A DNA stretch of 64,000 nucleotides, taken from contig NZ_VOXD01000008.1 in the NCBI RefSeq assembly GCF_008014675.1, forward strand, positions 118,521-182,520. Reading direction: 5' to 3'. Of the stretch, positions 52,036 through 60,702 are shown piece by piece (the stretch's first letter is position 1; each line of letters starts with the position of its first letter). Source of the DNA: Neolewinella aurantiaca (GTDB taxonomy: Bacteria; Bacteroidota; Bacteroidia; Chitinophagales; Saprospiraceae). Position numbers and translations under genes: made by a program. The notes under the pieces are model-generated. The model did not search any database and was not told the origin of the DNA. It saw only the letters and a list, made by a program, of their open reading frames with translations.

Positions 52036-53478
52036 CTAGAGCAGTTCTGCCAGCAGCGCCTTGTCGTCGTTAAGCGACTTGAAAAGGCGAAGGCTGAATT
52101 TGCCTTTTTTGGTGAACAGTTGCCCCGCCATGCGGTCAATTGCAACGGTAGAAAGCACCGTTTGAATGAATGCCTCGATCAGGTCATCCAGCCCGACCCC
52201 CATACTGTTGAAATCGCGGCGGTCCATCAGCATGAGACGGTTCACGTCGCTGCTCCATTGGTTATCGCTCAATTTTTCAGAAAGGTTGGTACCAAGCATC
52301 GCCCACGAGTCTTCGTTGCCGGTAAGTTGATCGGCCAGAGGCTCCCGGGCGCGGCGGCTGTAGCAGGCTAAAGGACGAATTCCTTCGGGGGTGCTACTCA
52401 CCATCATTCGAATATCACAAACGTGCGTTTTACCGTGCTTGTTCGGGATGGTCCCCACGTGATAATAGCGCCCTGAGCTGGTATCGGAGCTCCAGGCATA
52501 GTTGCCGATCAAACTCTGAACAATGTAACGGTCGTAATGGACTTCGGTGGCCATAAAGGCGGCCAGCTCGGCCTCGTTCGTAATCGTGAAAACACCCTGG
52601 CCCGCGTTGGAGTAAGGGATCTTTATTACTGCCTGCCCGCCCCAGCGCGCTACCCAGAGTGGTATTTCTGCCTTGGCTACGTCCCGGATGGTTTCCGGAG
52701 CGTGGATCTCGAGCCCGCTGCCCGCCAGTTCGCCGTTGAAGAAATCGTAAGCCTTCGCTGCTACCATTTTGTTGCGTCCTCCCGCCAGGCAGGCAACGAT
52801 GGGGTTCAGGATTTTTGTGCGGCACGTGATCGGCAAACGGTTCCACGGCTTCTGGGTCACGTAGCGGAACACCGCCCGCAGCGGAACCCAGTCGTTTTCC
52901 ACCAGGGCAAACAACTGATCGTTCTCCAGCTTGAGGTTGCGCTCAGGAGCTCCGGCATAGTCGGTTATCAGCAGAACATCTTCGTTGAATACATCTGCAA
53001 TGACTGCCGCGTAGCCGGTGGTCTCCATCGGGTTTTTGTCGTAGATGACCGCCAGCCTGCCCTCCACTTTTACTCCCTGGCGCTTCTTGACGAGCGGCAG
53101 GAAAGTGCGCTCAACCAACCTGCGGTAACCGCCGTCTTCCTGGTGGTCGTCCAGCAGCGGCATCGACTTCTGACCGCTGGGGCAGCTGTTGTTCTCGATC
53201 ACCACCATGCGGCGATTGCCCTCGGCGGTAGTGGCGTGGATAAGGTCAGCCCCGCTCCACAAAAAATGCCGGCACTGGTAGGCCAGTAGCTCTTCCAGTT
53301 TGCTGCGGTCGGTCTTGGGGTTGAGGTGGCAATAGCGACTGACAATTCGTTCGGTGGAAAGGTTCATAAAGAAGCTTACCAGCGGGTGGATGGTCGCATT
53401 CAGCGCTTTGGGGTACCAGTGTGCTTCGGCCTGAAAATTTCCGGGCTGGATGGTACTTATGGGTTGATTGATGGTCAA
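52036..53478 (-). CDS. Large protein with an ATP-grasp-like domain (unknown function)
   Basis: A 480-residue cytoplasmic protein I cannot name. The segment WGGQAVIKIPYSNAGQGVFTI (read through, about 280-300) is typical of the ATP-binding lysine and glycine-rich loop of ATP-grasp folds. YIVQSLIGNYAW and HVCDIRMMVSST could provide later parts of the site. The N-terminal half (VIENNSCPSGQKSMPLLDDH) is unfamiliar. It precedes the RimK-like ligase by 72 bp and may be its partner in a two-step ligation. It starts MTINQPISTIQ; a REP-like hairpin lies just upstream, so the operon may begin here. Confidence 0.65.
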   Translation of the reverse strand: MTINQPISTIQPGNFQAEAHWYPKALNATIHPLVSFFMNLSTERIVSRYCHLNPKTDRSKLEELLAYQCRHFLWSGADLIHATTAEGNRRMVVIENNSCPSGQKSMPLLDDHQEDGGYRRLVERTFLPLVKKRQGVKVEGRLAVIYDKNPMETTGYAAVIADVFNEDVLLITDYAGAPERNLKLENDQLFALVENDWVPLRAVFRYVTQKPWNRLPITCRTKILNPIVACLAGGRNKMVAAKAYDFFNGELAGSGLEIHAPETIRDVAKAEIPLWVARWGGQAVIKIPYSNAGQGVFTITNEAELAAFMATEVHYDRYIVQSLIGNYAWSSDTSSGRYYHVGTIPNKHGKTHVCDIRMMVSSTPEGIRPLACYSRRAREPLADQLTGNEDSWAMLGTNLSEKLSDNQWSSDVNRLMLMDRRDFNSMGVGLDDLIEAFIQTVLSTVAIDRMAGQLFTKKGKFSLRLFKSLNDDKALLAELL

Positions 53479-53620
53479 GGCTTGGTTGGTTTCGGTTTGG
53501 TAGGGCGAAATTAGGGTAAGGTGGCCGAACGGACCTGTTTATTTTACGAATTAGCCCTCCTTTCGTTCCGATGGAATTGTAACGCAGGTCTGGCCCGTAG
53601 AGTGCGGAACTGATCATTAT

Positions 53621-53684
53621 ACCTAAGTCAGAGTGGCTTGGGACTTTTCACTCGCTAATTGTCCAAAACCACTCCGGCTCAGGT
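53621..53684. repeat. REP-like palindrome, copy 2
   Basis: Same element as 21654-21718: left arm ACCTAAGTCAGAGTGGCTTG, loop CACTCGCTAAT, right arm ending CTCCGGCTCAGGT. It ends just downstream of the 480-codon gene's start side and abuts the epimerase stop. Confidence 0.85.
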
Positions 53685-54737
53685 ATATGAGGAACGCCCC
53701 AGCCCTGCCTTACCGTTGGGCCGCAGTATGCCTTTTTCCAGCGTGAAAAGATCGGTGAAAGGATCGTCCACAAAATCCAGATGCCCGTCAAGGTCGGCAA
53801 ATAAAACATTGGGCCGGCTAAGGGCAAAGTGCAGACCGGCGGCGATGCCCAGCCCGCATTCATCGAGGCAGCCGATCATGACCTCATTGCCCGCTGCGCG
53901 GGCAACGGAGTTGATGTGCAGAGCAGGGGCGAGCCCGCCTACTTTCTGGAGCTTGATGTTGATCATATCGGTGAAGTCATGGCGGGTAAGGCGGAAGGCA
54001 TCTTTCAGTGTTTTGAGGCTTTCGTCGGCCATTACCGGTAGTGTTCCGCCCAGGCTGACTTCTCCCATATGCTCCTCGTCCTCCACGCTCGTGGGTTGCT
54101 CCAGGATTTCCACGCCGATAGACTGCGCATCGGTAACGAAGCGCAACGCCTCGTCGAGCGAATATCCCTGGTTGCCGTCGAAGCGGAGCGCTATTTTGGG
54201 GTACTTCTTCCGGATGGATCGCAGGCGGGCGAGATCGAGGTCTACGTCGAGCCCTCCTTTCACCTTTATGATGCCGAAGCCCTGCCCAACGAATTCAGCT
54301 GCTTTGTCCATCGTTTCGGCCATCGGCAGAATGGTGATGGTCACGCTGGTAGCGATGCAGTCGCGGTAACCTCCCATGAGTTGGTACAGGGGCACGTCGG
54401 CTATTTTTGCGATCAGGTCATGAAGGGCGAGATCGGCCATGGCCAGCGCCGATGACTTAAGCCGGCCGCCCAACGATTCCAGCAACCAGGCGTACCGCAG
54501 CGGATTCTGCCCCAGCAACGCAGGACTGATGACCGACCGGATGGCTTCCTCTACCTCCGCTGCGGTTTCGCCGGTGACGCCCATATCAGGAGCCGCACAG
54601 CCCATCCCCACAATTCCCCGGTCAGTCCCCAGGTAAAGTATGAAGTTGGTCGCCCGGTCAATGGTCTCGTAAGCGATGGTGTAAGGCTCGGTCAGCCGAA
54701 GGTCGTGGCGCTCGTAGTCCACGGAAGTAATGCGCAA
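53679..54737 (-). CDS. Enolase-superfamily epimerase (dipeptide epimerase/DgcA-like)
   Basis: A 352-residue muconate-lactonising-type enolase superfamily member. All catalytic positions are present: K158-x-K160 in IIKVKGG, metal ligands D187 (RFDGNQGY), E213 (ILEQP) and D238 (MADES), and the second base K262 in NIKLQKVGG. The KxK and K pair marks racemases/epimerases such as L-Ala-D/L-Glu epimerase. As I recall, a homologue (DgcA) acts with a DUF1611 acetyltransferase (DgcN) to turn D-glutamate into L-glutamate via N-acetyl intermediates; here a DUF1611 gene is directly upstream. Dipeptide epimerisation in murein recycling is the alternative. Confidence 0.88.
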   Translation of the reverse strand: MRITSVDYERHDLRLTEPYTIAYETIDRATNFILYLGTDRGIVGMGCAAPDMGVTGETAAEVEEAIRSVISPALLGQNPLRYAWLLESLGGRLKSSALAMADLALHDLIAKIADVPLYQLMGGYRDCIATSVTITILPMAETMDKAAEFVGQGFGIIKVKGGLDVDLDLARLRSIRKKYPKIALRFDGNQGYSLDEALRFVTDAQSIGVEILEQPTSVEDEEHMGEVSLGGTLPVMADESLKTLKDAFRLTRHDFTDMINIKLQKVGGLAPALHINSVARAAGNEVMIGCLDECGLGIAAGLHFALSRPNVLFADLDGHLDFVDDPFTDLFTLEKGILRPNGKAGLGRSSYT

Positions 54738-54790
54738 GAGGTTGTTGTTTTAGACGGTGGTTGTTTTGGCGGTTTTGTATCAGGCAATCG

Positions 54791-54870
54791 GGCGCTGACG
54801 CAGGTGCAGAAAAGGCTTTTGGAAGAGCGATGATTGCCCATCAACGTCGGCCTGCACCTGCGGCCCCGCC
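54791..54870. repeat. Inverted pair of the 18-bp motif between epimerase and DUF1611 genes
   Basis: An inverse copy at 54791-54808 and a direct copy at 54853-54870 (one mismatch each) lie 44 bp apart in the gap, a second inverted pair of the kind seen at 33693. Confidence 0.7.
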
Positions 54871-54907
54871 CGGATAAGGGAAGTGTTTCTTCTATCCTGG
54901 AAAAGGT

Positions 54908-55969
54908 CTATTTCAGCTGCTTTGCCACCAGGGCAACCAGATCATCGGCTCCACGGGCCAGCACATCGAAGCAGGGCAGGCCGGTGGCTGCCGTAACGGC
55001 AGCGCAGGCGTCGTCGATTTCATCGTCCCGCAGGCCTTCGTGGTTGAGGGTGATGGCCAAAACGTCTTTCCCGGAAATCACTTTAATGGCGGCAATCTGT
55101 TCGGTGATGGAATGGAGCCGGTAACCGGGGAATCCGTCGTATTCTTTGCGGGTAGGGGCGTGTTGCATGATCACGAAGTCGGGCCGGCCTGCGGCCAGAA
55201 TTTCGAAGCCGCCGGGGTAGGCGGGGTTCATAAGGCTTCCCTGCCCCTCAATCACGATCACATCGGGCGATTCGTTGCGGTAGGCACTCACTACGGCGTG
55301 CTCTATTTCGCCGGCCACGAAGTCGTTGATGCACGAGTCCATAATCATCGAGTACTTAGCGCCCTGCATCCAGCCGGTCTGGCCGGTTCCGATCATCTCT
55401 GCTTTTTTGCCCGCCGCCCGTAAACCATGAACGAGCAACCAGGCCGTGGTCCGTTTACCGATGGCGGAGTCGGTGCCCAGCACCGCCAGTTTGAGACAGT
55501 CGACTTCTTCAATATCACCGCTGAAGAAGTGAAGCGTGTCGCGATCGGGCGTTTTGCGCACGTCGCGAATCCGAAGGCCGGCTTTTTCGGCTTTCGCCGA
55601 CAGTACGTGATCGTTCGAGAGGAAATCGTGGAGGCCCGAATCGAGGTGAAGCCCTGCGTCGAGCGCCTCGGCCATAACCGCCCGGGCCTGATCCGGAAGC
55701 CGGCCTCCGTCGGGAGCAAGACCGACGACCAGGTAAGCAGCCTCCGGATGAGCGGCGATGGCCGCGCCGAAGTCCTGGTAAATGCGGATGCCGTTGGGCT
55801 TGCCATCAAGTACTTCGCCGGCGTCTTTACCCGCGTAGTTAGAGTCGATCACACCGAGAACTTCGTAGCGGTAAGTGAAGCGAACGAGCCCGTGGGCGGT
55901 TTTGCCGTTGGGCGTATTGAAGGCATTCTGACAGTAAACAATCGCTTTGCCGTCGAGGGGAGAGGTCAT
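54908..55969 (-). CDS. DUF1611-family protein (DgcN-like)
   Basis: A 353-residue protein of the DUF1611 family. The N-terminal Rossmann-like part (AIVYCQNAFNTPNGKTAHGL) is followed by a P-loop-like LGTDSAIGKRTT (about 164-175), GTGQTGWMQG, VIEGQGSLMNPAYPGG and LNHEGLRDDE. The family has been reported to include DgcN, a D-glutamate N-acetyltransferase working with an enolase-superfamily racemase; that is recalled knowledge. The epimerase lies 170 bp downstream on the same strand, across an inverted pair of the 18-bp motif. Role here is inferred from that pairing. Confidence 0.85.
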   Translation of the reverse strand: MTSPLDGKAIVYCQNAFNTPNGKTAHGLVRFTYRYEVLGVIDSNYAGKDAGEVLDGKPNGIRIYQDFGAAIAAHPEAAYLVVGLAPDGGRLPDQARAVMAEALDAGLHLDSGLHDFLSNDHVLSAKAEKAGLRIRDVRKTPDRDTLHFFSGDIEEVDCLKLAVLGTDSAIGKRTTAWLLVHGLRAAGKKAEMIGTGQTGWMQGAKYSMIMDSCINDFVAGEIEHAVVSAYRNESPDVIVIEGQGSLMNPAYPGGFEILAAGRPDFVIMQHAPTRKEYDGFPGYRLHSITEQIAAIKVISGKDVLAITLNHEGLRDDEIDDACAAVTAATGLPCFDVLARGADDLVALVAKQLK

Positions 55970-56061
55970 TTAATTGGTAGTTGGAAGGTTGTGGTGGGTA
56001 GAACCACTACGCACTGTGGGCGCGGTGGGAAAGAGTTTTGTGGTTTCCGGGCTGGCCCGTT

Positions 56062-57102
56062 TTACCGTTTTGCCGTTAGCACGGCTACGTGTTGGCCGTC
56101 CGGCAGGATGCCTTCTTCGTGCATCCGGAGTAAGGCGATCAGCCCGGCTGTGGAAGCGGGCAGGACACGGAGCGCTTCGCGTTCGGCGAGGTACGTGGTC
56201 ATTTTTCGCATCCGTTCGTCGCTGATGTTGTAAGCGCGGCCGCGGGATGCATAGATGGCTTTCAGAGCTTCCGCTCCGTCGAAGCTGTGCCAGTTGATGA
56301 GCGGTTCGTTGATGACCGTCTCGTGAATTTTTGCCGGATCAAGGTCAACGCATTCCCGGAAACCTTTGCGGAAGGAATACACGATCGGGTTCTTAGCGGT
56401 GGAGGAGGCTGCAATCATCATGGTGCTGTCTCCGTTCCCCAGTCCCCGGTGTATTCCGGCGAAGAGGGTTCCGTTGGATACCGGAACGGCGCAGCAAACC
56501 GGCGCACGCCCCAGTTCTGAGGCTATTTCTTCGCCGATTGTCGCGTACGCCGCGATCTGTAGTTCAGTGTTCCTGCCGCCGGGGTTGGCGTCGTACCAGC
56601 CTTCAGCAGCAGCCCTTTGGCTGCTCAGCCGGACTACGTCTTCGTAACTGCCCGCAGGGCGGTGGATGACACCACCGAGTTGCTCCATCTCTCCGAGCCG
56701 ATCGGTGTGGTATCCCGCCGGTATGAAGATGTGACACTTCATGCCGGCAAGTTTCGCTGCCAGTGCTACGGCTACGCCGTAGTTGCCGCAGGTGGCGACG
56801 GCGACTTCGCCGTAACCGGTCCGAAGTGCATCTTCCACCTGGGCGAAGGCAATGCGGTCTTTTTGGGTACCGGTTGGGTTGTCTCCTTCAAACTTGAGGA
56901 AGACATCGGACAGGCCAAAATCTCGTTCAATTGCTTTGGAGCGGCGGAGCCATGTCGTTCCTGTCTCCAGGGTGATGATCTGACGAAAGGCGCTCACGCG
57001 CTGTTCCGTTGTAAGAGCGCCGTTGGCCGCTGTCTGACTAAGTAGGAGCGCTTGTTTACCGACGCCGTTTACTGCCGTTTTCACGGCATCCCGAAGGGTC
57101 AT
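56062..57102 (-). CDS. PLP-dependent fold-type II enzyme (threonine synthase-like)
   Basis: A 346-residue pyridoxal-phosphate enzyme. The PLP lysine is K81 in GDNPTGTQKDRIA; the phosphate/substrate loop is VATCGNYGVAVALAAKLAG, and a serine-rich CCAVPVSNGTLFAG loop follows. Similarity is to threonine synthase and related beta-lyases or ammonia-lyases, but it lacks the long N-terminal domain of true threonine synthases, so the biosynthetic role should not be assumed. It is the first of the minus-strand group PLP enzyme, DUF1611, epimerase; the gap to DUF1611 is 92 bp. It may supply or consume an amino acid in that pathway. Confidence 0.82.
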   Translation of the reverse strand: MTLRDAVKTAVNGVGKQALLLSQTAANGALTTEQRVSAFRQIITLETGTTWLRRSKAIERDFGLSDVFLKFEGDNPTGTQKDRIAFAQVEDALRTGYGEVAVATCGNYGVAVALAAKLAGMKCHIFIPAGYHTDRLGEMEQLGGVIHRPAGSYEDVVRLSSQRAAAEGWYDANPGGRNTELQIAAYATIGEEIASELGRAPVCCAVPVSNGTLFAGIHRGLGNGDSTMMIAASSTAKNPIVYSFRKGFRECVDLDPAKIHETVINEPLINWHSFDGAEALKAIYASRGRAYNISDERMRKMTTYLAEREALRVLPASTAGLIALLRMHEEGILPDGQHVAVLTAKR

Positions 57103-57552
57103 CTATTGTTCTGTTGATTGGTTAAGTCTGTTAGTAAATAGAGTCGGTTTTGCGCTGCGGTCACTCGAAAAGGAGATAATAATTTAAAATCTTTGAAGCT
57201 GGGATGGAAGGCTGCCGACAGGCAAGGTGAGGCGGGCGGTGAAGCAAGGTCTTTGTGCTGGCTTGAAGACTTCTTTTCCTCCCGTTTGGCCCGTTCATTT
57301 TTTTTGATAAAAAACGAACCCAAAAATCAAGGCGGTGCCACCGGCGGATCGTGGAATCCGGTTTCCGAAACCTGAAATGGAAAAAAACGCGTCGGGGTTT
57401 GGTGCGCTGCTTTCCTGGTTTTCGCCCTGCCGGGGCCGGAACGAGAGGGATTCTGTACGCTGCGTTCTGAACGCTACACCTGGAGCGCTGAGCAAATATT
57501 CAGCACCCCGGTCCGGCTTGCCTGAGAAGTTAAAGGCCGCCGGCGGGCAAGG
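57103..57552. other. Intergenic region, no gene seen
   Basis: 450 bp between the PLP enzyme start and the sulfatase stop. It contains short A- and T-runs (57297-57310 and 57385) but no clear palindrome, motif or coding segment; small open frames on both strands look random. Confidence 0.55.
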
Positions 57553-59160
57553 TTAGTGCGATGGCACGATGACGACAGTGTGCACTAAACGCGATTCACC
57601 CGCGCTGGTGCTCACTTCAACAAAATAATGCCCAGGTTGGAGTTGGCTGGCGTTGATTTCCAGAATTCGCATGCCGTAGCCGTGGGTCTGCTGCAGGATT
57701 TGCCCTTGCTGGTTGAAAATCCGGACGCTCCCGATCTTTTCCCCGAGGGCATCCACTACCAGGTAGTCGGTAGCGGGATTGGGGTAAAGGAGCAGATCGG
57801 TTCCGTTGCTGAAAGAGGTCGTGCTGGTGGTGCAGGTTCCGCAGGCGGTGGTGCCGCAATCGATACCGGTTTCATCGCCGTTCATGATGTGGTCGCGGCA
57901 AGACCAGCCGGAGCGAATTACGGACGCTTCAGCCTCCAGGTCGTTCATCGTTGCTTGTTCGGAGGCAGACAGTCCGGCGTTGAGGAGGTTTTCGAGCTCA
58001 AGGGAGTCAGTGGCGAGGTCGTAAAACTCCTGAACGTCGTCGTCGAAATTGATCAATTTATAGCGATCATCACGGATCGCCCACCCGGAGTGCCTCGCCT
58101 CCTCGTTTTGCACTTCGACGTAGTTGTAATCCCGGACAGGCCGGGCTTCTGCTTCATCGGAAAGCAGATGGTGAAAACTAAGGCTGTTGAAAACTCCGCC
58201 CTGCACCTGCGACCCCGCCGCTTCCAGAATGGTTGCGTGAATGTCCGTCACGTGAACCAATGCATCCTCTCGTTCTCCGGTTCGGGTAACTCCTTTACCC
58301 GATACGATCAAAGGAACCCGGACGCCCCCCTGATAAAGCGTGCCCTTGCCGTGGCCGCCGGGATAATCCTGAAGGATGTTGTTGGGCGTGCCGTTATCGC
58401 CGACGAAAATGATAAGGGTGTTTTCTGCTACTTCAGGCTCCAGAGAACTCAGCATGCGGCCAACTTCAAAATCCAGCGCTTCGATCATCGCGATGTACTT
58501 CCTGAGATTGCTGGTGGGGTTTTCCACGGTATACATCCCCTCCGGGGGGACGTGGTACGGGCTGTGCGGCGCAGCGTGCGCCAACCACAGAAACCAGGGT
58601 TGGGTCTGTTCGTTGATCCAGCCAAGTGCCGCATCGGTCAGGGCCGTGGTAACGTATTCATCCGACTGGGTAGTTTCACCATTTTGGACCCTGTTCCATG
58701 CAGTATATTCATCTGGTGCTCCCCTGAGAAAACCATCGAAAATATCCGGCCCGTAATTAAGCGGATCATTAACCCTGAGCGGAAAGGTCAGGTGCCATTT
58801 CCCGATGAGGGCATCGGCATAAGCGCCATTGGTGGCTGCGGCCAGGCTTTTGAAAAGGGTTTGTTCCGTGTCGGCCAGGTCTCCCGGTACGCTGAGAACA
58901 CCGTTCTTGACGCCGTACTGTCCGCTCATGATGGCCGCCCGGGTAGGCGAGCAAACGGGTGAAGCCGTGGCGTTGGTAAAGGTGATACCTGCGGACCGCA
59001 GGCTGTCCAGAACCGGCGTCGATGCTTTGAGGCCTGCTTCATGGTAGCCGTTCAGAGGATCGACCCCCAGGTCGTCTGCAATGACGAGCAGGATATTGGG
59101 TTGAGACTGCGCACTGAGCATACCCGTGGCGAAAAAGAGGAGGGAAAAAACTCTGGTCAT
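57553..59160 (-). CDS. Secreted sulfatase with type IX sorting domain
   Basis: A 535-residue arylsulfatase-type enzyme. It has a signal peptide (VFSLLFFATGMLSAQ), the calcium-binding LLVIADDLG, and the formylglycine motif CSPTR with C70 as the residue to be converted. Later motifs are IGKWHL, DNGTPNN and GGVRVPLIV. A cysteine-rich CGTTACGTC linker precedes a C-terminal type IX secretion sorting domain (LLYPNPATDYLVVDALG, ending SRLVHTVVI). It should hydrolyse a sulfate ester outside the cell. The maturation enzyme is not in the window. It is the last gene of a group with two YHYH proteins and a peroxidase, and contains a dispersed 18-bp motif. Confidence 0.93.
   Translation of the reverse strand: MTRVFSLLFFATGMLSAQSQPNILLVIADDLGVDPLNGYHEAGLKASTPVLDSLRSAGITFTNATASPVCSPTRAAIMSGQYGVKNGVLSVPGDLADTEQTLFKSLAAATNGAYADALIGKWHLTFPLRVNDPLNYGPDIFDGFLRGAPDEYTAWNRVQNGETTQSDEYVTTALTDAALGWINEQTQPWFLWLAHAAPHSPYHVPPEGMYTVENPTSNLRKYIAMIEALDFEVGRMLSSLEPEVAENTLIIFVGDNGTPNNILQDYPGGHGKGTLYQGGVRVPLIVSGKGVTRTGEREDALVHVTDIHATILEAAGSQVQGGVFNSLSFHHLLSDEAEARPVRDYNYVEVQNEEARHSGWAIRDDRYKLINFDDDVQEFYDLATDSLELENLLNAGLSASEQATMNDLEAEASVIRSGWSCRDHIMNGDETGIDCGTTACGTCTTSTTSFSNGTDLLLYPNPATDYLVVDALGEKIGSVRIFNQQGQILQQTHGYGMRILEINASQLQPGHYFVEVSTSAGESRLVHTVVIVPSH
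58202..58219 (+). repeat. 18-bp dispersed motif in the sulfatase gene
   Basis: TGCACCTGCGACCCCGCC, one mismatch; encodes AGSQVQG. Confidence 0.7.
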
Positions 59161-59234
59161 GAACAGGGGGATGATTAGGGAAGTCAGCGCAGGTAGCCAT
59201 AATACCGGCGAGGCTACCTGCTAAGTGCTGAACA

Positions 59235-60602
59235 TTATTCTACAATTACCTTACGGGTAACTTCTGAGTCTGCCGATGAAATCCGGACGAAGTAAACACC
59301 GCGGTAAAACGTTTGGGTGTCGAAGTAAGCAATTGTCTGACCGGAACGGATGAACTTTTCGCGAACCAGCTTACCGTCGGCGTTGATCAGTTGAACGGTA
59401 AAGTCGTGGTCAACCAGCCCGGGCAGTTGCACCGCGATGAGATCGGCGGCGGGGTTGGGGAATACGGTGATGTTGGCATCGTCGGCGAAGCCACTTACCG
59501 AAGTGGTACCGTTATAAACAGTGGTGGTTTCGTTGACCGAGTTAACGCTGCGGTTTTCGTACTCTCCGGCGAAGGTAGGGCCAACGGCGTAGGGGTAGGC
59601 CGAAACCCAGTTTTCGTCTACGGTGGCAAAGTAAGCGTAGGTTCCGTCGGGGTACTCAGGGGTTACGCAAAAGCGGCCGTTGTGCTCGTCCAGGTAATCC
59701 TGATCGGCGGCGGCGGGGGCATTGTAAGCGTAATCTTCCCGGAAGTAGCCGAGGAAATAGGTGTCGCTGACGGGCGGGCCGTCGGATACGTCCGTTCCGT
59801 CGGCATGCTCGGTGCGTTCGGTGATGTCGCGCAGGGTGTAGCTTGATTTTATGCGAACGATCCCACCGGTTCCGTCGCTGTTTTTGTAGCCATAAGCGCC
59901 GTAGATCGGATAACCGTCGTACGCAAACCCGATGAGTGGAGAGTGTCGGGTGCTGTCGATAGCGTAGAGACCTTCGGCGTCGTAGAGGTTGCAGATGGTG
60001 GAGGTCACTTCCAGGTCGAGCTTGAAGGCGGAAGGGTTTTGGTGATGGTGGTAGTTGCCCATTGCCGGGTGGCCCTTGGAGCAATCGAAGCCTTCCCGTT
60101 CGGCGGGGATGGCATCGCGGTTCCAGTCCTGTTGTGCTACTGGCCCGCCGGGGCAGGGAGGGTTGCCAGGGCCGCCACAGATCGTGTTGGTGTTGGGGTT
60201 CCAGGCAACTCCATCCCGGTAATCGAAGAGGGCGACTCCGTTGATAAAAATACCGATGTTACCGCCTACCGTTGCGTCGGGTGTGCCGGTATTCTGTACG
60301 GGATTCAGGGGGATTTTATAGATGCCGTCTTGGTTGGTTGCCTGCGAGGGATTACCATCTGGGAAAGGGCCGGTGGGGTAGGCGGGCACCCCCGTTGCGG
60401 AGACGTACACAAAGTCGTCGGAGTATTCCACCTTCTGGCAGTTTACCAGGATGTCGTTTTCAATCAGCGTTGGGTTTCCTTCAACGTAGTAAGTCCCGGT
60501 CTCCGAATTGTTTTGTAGCCAACTGGTGATTGCCGGGCTTAGCTGGGCGCGGCCGCTGGTGCAAAGGAAAGTTAAAAGAAGCAGTGTAATAAGTGGGCGC
60601 AT
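59235..60602 (-). CDS. Secreted YHYH-domain protein with type IX sorting domain
   Basis: A 455-residue protein. The start at 60602 gives signal peptide MRPLITLLLLTFLCTSGRAQ; a 23-codon upstream extension is not believed. The YHYH domain shows GHPAMGNYHHHQNPSAF and LIGFAYDGYPIYGAYGYKN, with histidine and tyrosine clusters suggesting metal binding. The C-terminus is a type IX sorting domain (ITVFPNPAADLIAVQLPG, ending SEVTRKVIVE). Function of YHYH proteins is not established. It lies between the peroxidase (101 bp upstream) and the sulfatase (75 bp downstream). Confidence 0.88.
   Translation of the reverse strand: MRPLITLLLLTFLCTSGRAQLSPAITSWLQNNSETGTYYVEGNPTLIENDILVNCQKVEYSDDFVYVSATGVPAYPTGPFPDGNPSQATNQDGIYKIPLNPVQNTGTPDATVGGNIGIFINGVALFDYRDGVAWNPNTNTICGGPGNPPCPGGPVAQQDWNRDAIPAEREGFDCSKGHPAMGNYHHHQNPSAFKLDLEVTSTICNLYDAEGLYAIDSTRHSPLIGFAYDGYPIYGAYGYKNSDGTGGIVRIKSSYTLRDITERTEHADGTDVSDGPPVSDTYFLGYFREDYAYNAPAAADQDYLDEHNGRFCVTPEYPDGTYAYFATVDENWVSAYPYAVGPTFAGEYENRSVNSVNETTTVYNGTTSVSGFADDANITVFPNPAADLIAVQLPGLVDHDFTVQLINADGKLVREKFIRSGQTIAYFDTQTFYRGVYFVRISSADSEVTRKVIVE
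60546..60563 (-). repeat. 18-bp dispersed motif in the YHYH signal-peptide region
   Basis: TGCACCAGCGGCCGCGCC, one mismatch; encodes CTSGRAQ. Confidence 0.7.
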
Positions 60603-60702
60603 ATGGTTTTTTTCTCTTTGACTACCGATCACTGGCAATCCTTCGGGCCGGTACACCCAATACCGGTTCACGTCTCAGGCGGTAGTTTTTCCGTCAGAGC
60701 GA

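Noticed and set aside
57295..57495. Small open frames in the intergenic region before the sulfatase stop
   Set aside because: No start context, signal or recognisable domain; both strands give equally arbitrary peptides.
57628..58962. 444-codon open frame opposite the sulfatase
   Set aside because: Antisense to the sulfatase catalytic domain and sorting signal.
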